Below are positions 38,601 through 43,605 of a stretch of DNA of 43,605 nt, in pieces. Origin of the DNA: an uncultured Prevotellaceae bacterium (GTDB lineage: Bacteria; Bacteroidota; Bacteroidia; Bacteroidales; Bacteroidaceae); assembly GCA_902767775.1 (NCBI GenBank), contig CACXIP010000028.1:1-43605 (forward strand), written 5' to 3'. The translations under genes were made by a program, and so were the position numbers. Below the pieces are notes generated by a model. That model did not search any database and had not been told where the DNA came from. It worked only from the letters and a program-made list of their open reading frames with translations. Position 1 is the stretch's first letter, and each line of letters begins with the position of its first letter.

Positions 38601-39046
38601 GGCCCGCAGACATGATGAAATTCATATTCGGTGGCGAATATGTCAATGGTCTTGTCTTCGACGACGTCATCATAGCACGTGAGCCTGTCAGTGGTTCTCT
38701 CCCCACCGCTATTGCTGAGGATGCTGTCATCGGCCATGCATATCAGATGTTTGCCGACGAAGCCATCAACACCAGTTATGAGCCAATCATCCAGGACAAG
38801 AACAAGGTGCGCGTCGTGGCTATGCTCGTCAACAGCAAGACGGGTGAGATTGTCAACGCCGCCAACGTGAAGGTCATGCCTGCCGGTACTGGCATCAAGG
38901 GCACGACAGAGGCTCGTACTGTGGATAGCGTGAGCTACTACGACCTCTCTGGCCGCAAGGTGCTTGTCCCGAGCAACGGTATCTACCTCCAGTCAATCCG
39001 CTACAAGGATGGTACGACGATCACCAAGAAAGTGCTGATGAAGTAA
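35630..39046 (+). CDS. Large Omp28-domain surface protein (1138 aa)
   Basis: The start at 35630 (MMRRFTILAVAALAAVTTAF) gives a signal peptide ending FGQ. The next ATG at 35633 is equally possible. A basic, Lys/Ala-rich region (about 24-95) is followed by long beta-rich domains to about 830. Then comes an Omp28/thioredoxin-like domain with VLEEYTGTWCGYCPRGYVAL (CGYC, 844-847) and YHNDDPMEF. The end, SYYDLSGRKVLVPSNGIYLQ plus a basic tail ending VLMK, resembles a type IX-style C-terminal region. Compared with the 261-aa Omp28 lipoprotein it has about 800 extra N-terminal residues and no lipobox. The two may act on the same partners. Confidence 0.85.
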   Translation: MMRRFTILAVAALAAVTTAFGQSAPKRQKAPQAKEKKMPELKKRIPLSEVTLNSNLLKKGKPQQAVRSLNAKSREAHRLQVRGARNAAKARKASSGIIIEQPEGKYYDMVFSSWSYVTSLFGASMGQNSGAIGEVVEGTDGCIYIHNLISELQTEEGFWVKAEKLGGDTIVIHEQPIWDEDYYGTIYTHSIMKIKVVDNSLTYDPNDSDIKMIWKDGKLDTVDEFNTGENYQSVITAIDNEGYWCGAMNWDIHMWQQTDEAITQLPETSQTTEMVMKYTDEYGELLARKVKVAIDGSNVFLQIDPEIDAWVMGTLEGDKAIFPSGQYLGKDLRNGSHAYLLMADANDQLIDQAVFTFDAANNTFTSASDLTVYLNCGKGDIYYISRFENPTIFFFVEVPATPQKPMIEGVEPYTAYPSYGTGYGYVTFYGPYFDAEGNYLDPDKMYYKVYVDDEVYTFQASEYPSDLEENTDIIPFLLNGYDFNTSDYEHQFYTYFQPAKNVGVQLIYTGGGETHESEIDWYEVETYLADGEEGVFAHVEDGAPNQELNDGEIALNLGFAESKDYAFGTANSSDETYDVAFHLKDPSLVGTQIVAINVPFFDTNNISGTKVWLSKALSVSNGKFAADVLTQDFEASKGFTKVVLNQPYTITEEGIYIGYTFTQATDPQATPVVLTAYTSDGGFIIHTDKVYKNGWFNMFEQFGDLALEAVLKGDNIKAFAVSPEYTQDIYAQVNQESRVRMDVTNYGYKGAKNIDYTYEVAGLNGTGHIDLDPALEAAYGAFHTFSIPLPAIAQKGTYPLTIKVTKVNGEANAALADTDEAKVNVLTVMPKKRPVLEEYTGTWCGYCPRGYVALQKMNKLYPNDFIALSYHNDDPMEFTYYFPSDVQGFPDAWLDRVYETDAYCGDGAYGEWGFEKVWLDRCNEFGVADLSVTADWADESQNAIDIKTTATFPLAVENSPYILEYALVTDGLKGTGSDWAQSNYYSGADGWPADMMKFIFGGEYVNGLVFDDVIIAREPVSGSLPTAIAEDAVIGHAYQMFADEAINTSYEPIIQDKNKVRVVAMLVNSKTGEIVNAANVKVMPAGTGIKGTTEARTVDSVSYYDLSGRKVLVPSNGIYLQSIRYKDGTTITKKVLMK

Positions 39047-39338
39047 TATCTTCCATCAAGTAGGAACGCGATTCGCCGCGTCTGCTTGTCTTTACATCCC
39101 GAATTAGCGAATACAATAATTTTTCCTCATCGGACAATTCTCAAATTCGCTAATTCGGGAAGTTATTTTTCTCACGAATTTTCGAATTGTCGAATTATTA
39201 TGTACTCACCAATTCGCTAATTCGCTAATTCGGGACAGTTATTCCTGTCGCGTATCATACACTATGGTAATCATAATTCTTAATCCTTAATCCTTAATTC
39301 TTAATCCTTCGTGTGCCATTTTGTCACACCCCCTGCCA
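39047..39338. other. Intergenic region before clpB with several repeats
   Basis: No gene is seen. It holds a degenerate palindrome (acgcgattcgccgcgt, 39067-39082), the attcgctaattcggg copies listed next, and at 39273-39309 about five units of aatccttaattctt, the complement of the ATTAAAGA-type 8-bp repeat. Confidence 0.5.
39098..39234. repeat. 15-bp repeat in direct and inverted copies
   Basis: cccgaattagcgaat (39098-39112) is the exact reverse complement of attcgctaattcggg at 39145-39159 and again at 39220-39234. Smaller pieces (aattcgcta, cgaattttcgaattgtcgaatt) lie between them. The first two copies can form a 15-bp stem with a 32-nt loop. Confidence 0.75.
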
Positions 39339-39355
39339 TTGGTACAGATTTTGAG
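39339..39355 (+). promoter_or_regulatory. Possible sigma-54-like promoter of clpB
   Basis: TTGGTAC-N5-TTGAG resembles the -24/-12 consensus TTGGCAC-N5-TTGCA, with one change in each block and the right spacing. The upstream inverted gtgtg...cacac (39311-39329, around ccattttgt) could be an activator site. No TAnnTTTG box is seen here, unlike at most genes of the window. Confidence 0.4.
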
Positions 39356-39380
39356 CATCATGAGTTAGAAACAAAAAAGA

Positions 39381-39386
39381 AAGGAG
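39381..39386 (+). promoter_or_regulatory. Strong Shine-Dalgarno of clpB
   Basis: AAGGAG lies 6 nt before the ATG at 39393. A match this strong is unusual for Bacteroidetes and for this window, and it confirms the start. Confidence 0.75.
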
Positions 39387-39392
39387 ATTACC

Positions 39393-41981
39393 ATGACATT
39401 CGACAAATTTACCATTAAGGCACAGGAGGCGGTGCAGGAAGCCGTCTCCTCAGCAGAGCGTGCCGGGCAACAGTATGTGGAGCCTGAGCACCTGCTCAAG
39501 GGAATCCTTGTCAAAAACAAGGACATCACCAACTTCATTTTCCAAAAACTTGGTGCCAATGCCGCACAGATAGAGCGCGTGGTCGACAGCGAAATCAGTC
39601 ACCTGCCCCGTGTGCAAGGCGGCAGCACATACCTGAGCAACACGACCAACACCGTGCTGCAGCGCACCATGGAAATGGCACAGAAACTCGGCGATGAGTT
39701 CGTCTCCGTCGAGCCCATGCTCATGGCACTGCTCGACGTGCAGTCCACAGCCAGCCGCATCCTCCGCGATGCAGGCGTCACCGCCAAGGACCTGCGCGCC
39801 GCCATCGACGCACTGCGACAGGGCAAACAGGTCAACAGCATGTCGGGCGACGAGAACTACCAGAGTCTCTCGAAGTATGCGAAAAACCTGGTGGAGGCAG
39901 CACGTGCCGGCAAACTCGACCCCGTCATCGGACGCGACGATGAGATAAGGCGCCTGTTGCAAATCCTCTCCCGACGCACAAAAAACAACCCCATCCTGCT
40001 CGGTGAGCCAGGTACGGGCAAGACCGCCATCGTGGAGGGCCTCGCTGGACGTATCGTGCGAGGCGACGTGCCTGAGAACCTGCGCGACAAGGAGATTTTC
40101 TCACTCGACATGGGTCAACTCATCGCCGGAGCGAAATACAAGGGTGAGTTTGAGGAGCGTCTCAAGAGCGTCATCAACGAAGTGGTGAAGAGCGACGGAC
40201 GAATCATCCTCTTCATCGATGAGATTCACACCCTCGTGGGAGCAGGAGCCGGTGAGGGTGCCATGGATGCCGCCAACATCCTCAAACCCGCCCTCGCGAG
40301 AGGCGAACTGCGTGCCATCGGTGCCACCACACTCAACGAGTACCAGAAATACTTCGAGAAGGACAAGGCACTGGAGCGCCGGTTCCAGACCGTCATGGTC
40401 GACGAGCCCGACGAGATGAGTGCCATCAGCATCCTCCGCGGACTGAAGGAGCGTTATGAGAACCACCACAAGGTGCGTATCCAGGACGACGCATGCATCG
40501 CCGCCGTCAAACTCTCCGAACGCTACATCAGCGACCGTTTCCTGCCCGACAAGGCCATCGACCTGATGGACGAGGCGGCAGCCAAACTGCGCATGGAGCG
40601 TGACTCGGTGCCCGAGGAACTGGATGAAATCTCACGCCGGCTCGCCCAACTCGAGATAGAGCGCGAGGCCATCCGCCGTGAGGACGACCAACCCAAACTG
40701 GCACAACTCGACCACGACATTGCCGAACTGCGCGAGCAGGAAAATGCCTTCAAGGCGAAATGGGAGGGCGAGAAGGAACTCGTCAACCGCATCCAGCAAA
40801 ACAAGCAGCAGATTGAGACGCTGAAGTTTGAGGCGGAGCGTGCTGAGCGCGAGGGCAACTACGGCCTCGTGGCAGAAATACGCTACGGCAAACTGCAACA
40901 GTTGGAGAGCGAGATTGAGCACATCCAGGCGCAGTTGAAAGAGGCACAAAACGGCGACTCCATGGTGCGTGAGGAGGTGACCGCCGACGACATCGCAGAG
41001 GTGGTGAGCCGCTGGACCGGCATTCCCGTGTCGCGTATGCTGCAGAGCGAGCGCGAAAAACTGCTCCATCTCGAGGAGGAACTCCACCGCCGCGTCATCG
41101 GACAGGATGAGGCCATCCAGGCTGTCAGCGATGCCGTGCGCCGCTCCCGTGCGGGTCTGCAAGACCCGAAGCGCCCCATCGCCTCGTTCATCTTCATGGG
41201 AACGACAGGTGTGGGCAAGACCGAACTGGCGAAGGCACTTGCAGAATACCTCTTCAACGACGAGGGGATGATGACACGTATCGACATGAGCGAGTATATG
41301 GAGAAATACAGTGTCTCACGCCTCATCGGTGCCCCTCCGGGATATGTGGGCTACGACGAGGGTGGCCAACTCACCGAGGCAGTGCGACGCAAGCCCTACT
41401 CCGTGGTGCTTTTCGATGAGATAGAGAAGGCTCATCCCGACGTGTTCAACGTCCTCCTGCAAGTGCTCGACGATGGCAGGCTGACCGACAACAAGGGGCG
41501 CACGGTGAACTTCAAGAACACCATCATTATCATGACGTCCAACCTGGGCAGCCAGTATATCCAAAGTCAGATGGAGAAAATCGACGACCACAACCGCCAG
41601 AAGATTCTCGACGAGACACGCACACAGGTGATGGAGATGCTCAAGAAGACCATCCGTCCGGAATTCCTCAACCGCATCGACGAGACCATCATGTTCCTCC
41701 CGCTCACGGAGAGTGAAATAGCCGATGTGGTGCGTCTGCAGATGAACGGCATCTGCCGCATGCTCGAGGCACAGGGCATCCGCCTGGAGGTGACGCCCCA
41801 CGCCATCGCATTCCTTGCCCGCGAGGGATACGACCCAGAGTTTGGCGCACGTCCAGTGAAGCGTGCCATCCAGCGCCACGTCCTCAACGACCTCTCACGC
41901 CGTATCCTCGCCGAGGAGGTGAGCCGCGACAAGCCCATCATCATCGACGAGTTCGGCCAAGGACTGGTGTTTAGAAATTAA
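39393..41981 (+). CDS. ClpB disaggregase (862 aa)
   Basis: This is the ATP-driven ring chaperone that pulls proteins out of aggregates together with DnaK. The order is the N-terminal double Clp_N repeat (1-145), AAA1 with GEPGTGKT (about 206-213) and [11 protein letters not shown], the long M-domain coiled coil (about 405-525, [20 protein letters not shown] onward), AAA2 with GTTGVGKT (about 604-611), and the ClpB-type C-terminal domain ([20 protein letters not shown]). Length and all ATPase motifs are normal. It is monocistronic, with a separate promoter region and a strong ribosome-binding site, as expected for a heat-shock gene. Confidence 0.95.
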   Translation: MTFDKFTIKAQEAVQEAVSSAERAGQQYVEPEHLLKGILVKNKDITNFIFQKLGANAAQIERVVDSEISHLPRVQGGSTYLSNTTNTVLQRTMEMAQKLGDEFVSVEPMLMALLDVQSTASRILRDAGVTAKDLRAAIDALRQGKQVNSMSGDENYQSLSKYAKNLVEAARAGKLDPVIGRDDEIRRLLQILSRRTKNNPILLGEPGTGKTAIVEGLAGRIVRGDVPENLRDKEIFSLDMGQLIAGAKYKGEFEERLKSVINEVVKSDGRIILFIDEIHTLVGAGAGEGAMDAANILKPALARGELRAIGATTLNEYQKYFEKDKALERRFQTVMVDEPDEMSAISILRGLKERYENHHKVRIQDDACIAAVKLSERYISDRFLPDKAIDLMDEAAAKLRMERDSVPEELDEISRRLAQLEIEREAIRREDDQPKLAQLDHDIAELREQENAFKAKWEGEKELVNRIQQNKQQIETLKFEAERAEREGNYGLVAEIRYGKLQQLESEIEHIQAQLKEAQNGDSMVREEVTADDIAEVVSRWTGIPVSRMLQSEREKLLHLEEELHRRVIGQDEAIQAVSDAVRRSRAGLQDPKRPIASFIFMGTTGVGKTELAKALAEYLFNDEGMMTRIDMSEYMEKYSVSRLIGAPPGYVGYDEGGQLTEAVRRKPYSVVLFDEIEKAHPDVFNVLLQVLDDGRLTDNKGRTVNFKNTIIIMTSNLGSQYIQSQMEKIDDHNRQKILDETRTQVMEMLKKTIRPEFLNRIDETIMFLPLTESEIADVVRLQMNGICRMLEAQGIRLEVTPHAIAFLAREGYDPEFGARPVKRAIQRHVLNDLSRRILAEEVSRDKPIIIDEFGQGLVFRN

Positions 41982-42045
41982 AGATTAAAGATTAAAGATT
42001 AAAAATTAAAGATTAAGATTAAAAATTAAAAATTAAAGATTAAGT
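41976..42045. repeat. 8-bp tandem repeat, ATTAAAGA family
   Basis: About eight units of attaaaga/attaaaaa begin within the last codons of clpB (the stop TAA lies inside the repeat) and run into the intergenic region. The family also occurs at 3818-3858 and, complementary, at 39273-39309. Confidence 0.8.
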
Positions 42046-42462
42046 CCACTTTAAAAAGCCAAGAATCAAATGCCGTGAGCTGAATGGAGCTCCCCTCCCC
42101 GCTGTTCATCGGGATTTGCAATCCGTGATGATAAAAATAAAAAACCGCTTCGCATGTCTGCCACGACAAGTGGCGGGGTGTTAGCAGGGCGAACGATAGC
42201 GGGAGCCGTCGGTAACAAATGAGACTTTTCGGTGTCGTCTCGGGCGAGGACTGTCTGAGCGGCGAAGCCGCGAGTTCCGCAGCCAGACACCGGAAAGCCC
42301 ATTTGTTCGACGGCGGAGCGTGTAGCCAGACACCGGAAAGCCCATTTGTTCGACGGCGGAGCGTGTTCGCGGTTCTTTCTTGTTTCTTCTTTCTGTCCAC
42401 ACAGAAAGAAGAAAACGAATCATGGGGACGGAGTTTTTGATTCGGTGAACTCCCTTCAAAAA
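42046..42462. other. Intergenic region with duplicated element
   Basis: Between clpB and the convergent secreted-protein gene I see no convincing gene. The stretch holds a near-palindrome (cgggatttgcaatccgtg, about 42110-42127), a 43-bp direct duplication (42281-42366) and an inverted pair at 42388-42413 (tttcttctttctgt...acagaaagaagaaa, interrupted only by a short loop). That hairpin may terminate one of the neighbours. Open frames on the minus strand run through the duplication and look like repeat DNA. Confidence 0.5.
42281..42366. repeat. Two perfect 43-bp tandem copies
   Basis: The unit starts agccagacaccggaaagccc and ends cggcggagcgtgt. The two copies (42281-42323 and 42324-42366) are identical, so the duplication is recent or maintained. 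Confidence 0.85.
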
Positions 42463-43368
42463 CTATTCTGACATATAAAGGTAACTGATGGTGTATAGCC
42501 CCTTGTGGTCGTCATAGAGTGTGTAAGTAGGGTCGGTGCTTTCTTTTACCCAATATTTGTCGGCGTATGTCACCGCTTTCTTCCCGCTCACCTCACGAGT
42601 CTGACGGGGAAAACACCAATTTCTGGCCAGTTGTGTCTCGTATTCCTTCAAGAGGTTCTTGTCTGTGAAAATGATGCAGACCTCGATGTATTTTCTGGGA
42701 TTGTTTCTGTAGATGATGCCAAGGCCTTCCCCGTCGCCGTCCCTCACGACATCCTTGCCTTCAAGACTCAGGCCCCGCCCCCACATCTCGACCACTCCGT
42801 CCACCTCACTCTTTTGCAGGGCGATTCGCTTCATGTCTTTTCCTTTGCAGAGGTCTTCCATGGCCATTTCGTCGTACTGACGGCTGTTGAACACCTTGGA
42901 GATGTCGCTGATGTTCAGTTCCAATGTGTTGGGGTTCACTACGGAAATGCCATTGTCCACGTGGGCCTCCCATTCGTATTCGCCCTCAAAGATGAAGGTC
43001 ACGTTGTCTTTGGCCAGACCGGTGTAAGCCATGCCAAGGGTGTAGTTGCCGTCTTTCATCTTCAGTTCGATGTCGCCAGCGGTGGAATTGGAGGGCACCA
43101 CGCGGTATGCCTCCTTGCTGTCCAGGTAGAACACTCCTTTCTTGTTGGTTCCCTTCGACTCCCTTACATCCTCGTCGCTGGGGCTGTTGGCTCTTACGAG
43201 CGTGTCGGTGCGGCTCAGGTCTAACAAGGTTAAACCGTCACTTTCATTTCCGATGACCCATTTTTTGTGTATGCTCACTTGCGAGTAGGCGTTGGTACAC
43301 ACGAGAAGTGCGATGCCGACAAGCACCGACTGTGCAATGCTTTTCTTGTTGGTTGTGGCGTGTCTCAT
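42463..43368 (-). CDS. Secreted protein of unknown function (301 aa)
   Basis: An N-terminal hydrophobic segment (SVLVGIALLVCTNAYS, about 14-29) is a probable signal peptide. The mature part has a beta-rich first half (YTLGMAYTGLAKDNVTFIFE) and a mixed second half. It contains GLGIIYRNNPRKYIEVCIIF, a cysteine pair far apart, and many aromatic residues near the C-terminus (TYTLYDDHKGLYTISYLYMS). No known family is recognised. It is transcribed alone from a well-formed promoter and converges on clpB. Confidence 0.75.
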   Translation of the reverse strand: MRHATTNKKSIAQSVLVGIALLVCTNAYSQVSIHKKWVIGNESDGLTLLDLSRTDTLVRANSPSDEDVRESKGTNKKGVFYLDSKEAYRVVPSNSTAGDIELKMKDGNYTLGMAYTGLAKDNVTFIFEGEYEWEAHVDNGISVVNPNTLELNISDISKVFNSRQYDEMAMEDLCKGKDMKRIALQKSEVDGVVEMWGRGLSLEGKDVVRDGDGEGLGIIYRNNPRKYIEVCIIFTDKNLLKEYETQLARNWCFPRQTREVSGKKAVTYADKYWVKESTDPTYTLYDDHKGLYTISYLYMSE

Positions 43369-43436
43369 TGTGTCGTATTCTTGTTAGGTGGATAAATGGT
43401 GCAATTGCTTGTTGTGGATGCTTTGCCAAGTTTTTG

Positions 43437-43468
43437 CAAAGTTATGATTTTTTATCGAGGTTGGCAAA
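43437..43468 (-). promoter_or_regulatory. Promoter for the 301-aa secreted protein gene
   Basis: On the minus strand TTTG (complement of 43465-43468) and TAACTTTG (complement of 43437-43444) are 20 nt apart, a good match to the Bacteroidetes consensus. The leader is about 65 nt. Confidence 0.65.
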
Positions 43469-43605
43469 CTTTCGGTTGGTTAAGATATACAAAAATCGCC
43501 AAGCACTGCAGAACAATTGCCAGAAATAGGCAGCAGCATATTTCAAGATACTTATCACAGGGCAACGCTCCATGTGCCTGCCAATTCTGTAGATGCTTAC
43601 AGCAA

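Noticed and set aside
37343-38737. Long antisense open frame (464 codons) inside the large Omp28 gene
   Set aside because: It is a mirror of a strongly biased coding frame with signal peptide, CxxC motif and C-terminal tail on the sense strand.
42026-42400. Possible 124-aa minus-strand gene
   Set aside because: It reads through an exact 43-bp duplication and AT repeats; the composition is that of noncoding repeat DNA.

Overview
The window looks like chromosomal DNA of a Bacteroidales bacterium, most likely Prevotella or a close relative. The evidence is: promoter elements of the Bacteroidetes type (TTTG, about 19-20 nt, TAnnTTTG) in front of many genes; few Shine-Dalgarno sites; a giant BspA-like leucine-rich-repeat protein; secreted proteins ending in the Prevotella-style tail VNGKKVVVK; an Omp28/DUF6029 surface operon; and a tandem pair of deoxynucleoside kinases. 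There is no rRNA, tRNA, CRISPR array, integrase or transposase in the window.

Layout. 478-2549 (+): a 607-aa single-pass membrane protein and a 73-aa membrane peptide, both unknown. 2565-12044 (-): a phage-type structural and lysis module. In transcription order it holds a major capsid protein, a small head protein, a probable head-tail adaptor, a beta-helix tail protein, a collagen-like/SGNH-hydrolase tail fibre, then an M15 peptidase, a holin-like protein and a 159-aa unknown. 12261-21598 (-): five secreted proteins with cohesin-like, dockerin-like, EF-hand-like and LRR_5 modules. 21747-23030 (-): two deoxynucleoside kinases. 23222-25964 (+): a copper-type P-ATPase that lacks the usual nucleotide-binding domain, then a DUF4236 protein. 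25971-28001 (-): a rhomboid protease, a 152-aa unknown and a secreted beta-helix protein. 28230-31727 (+): a repeat-rich 212-aa protein, a 60-aa peptide and a complete terminase large subunit. 31819-39046 (+): a surface thiol-redox operon (TlpA-like, DUF6029 barrel, two Omp28-type proteins and a secreted unknown). 39393-41981 (+): clpB. 42463-43368 (-): a secreted unknown.

The most unusual feature is that an intact capsid/tail/lysis module and an intact terminase gene lie about 17 kb apart. They are separated by ordinary host genes, read from host-type promoters, and have no integrase, repressor or replication genes nearby. No portal protein was recognised. This fits a domesticated, dispersed particle-forming system (gene-transfer-agent-like) or an old rearranged prophage under selection. 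The sequence alone does not decide between them.

The second notable feature is a set of short tandem repeats. Two 9-bp families (GTCGGACTT-like and CCGGAATCT-like) lie between genes and also in frame inside the terminase, the copper ATPase, the M15 peptidase and the protein upstream of the terminase. Two 8-bp AT-rich families (ATTTGAGA-like and ATTAAAGA-like) sit at gene boundaries.
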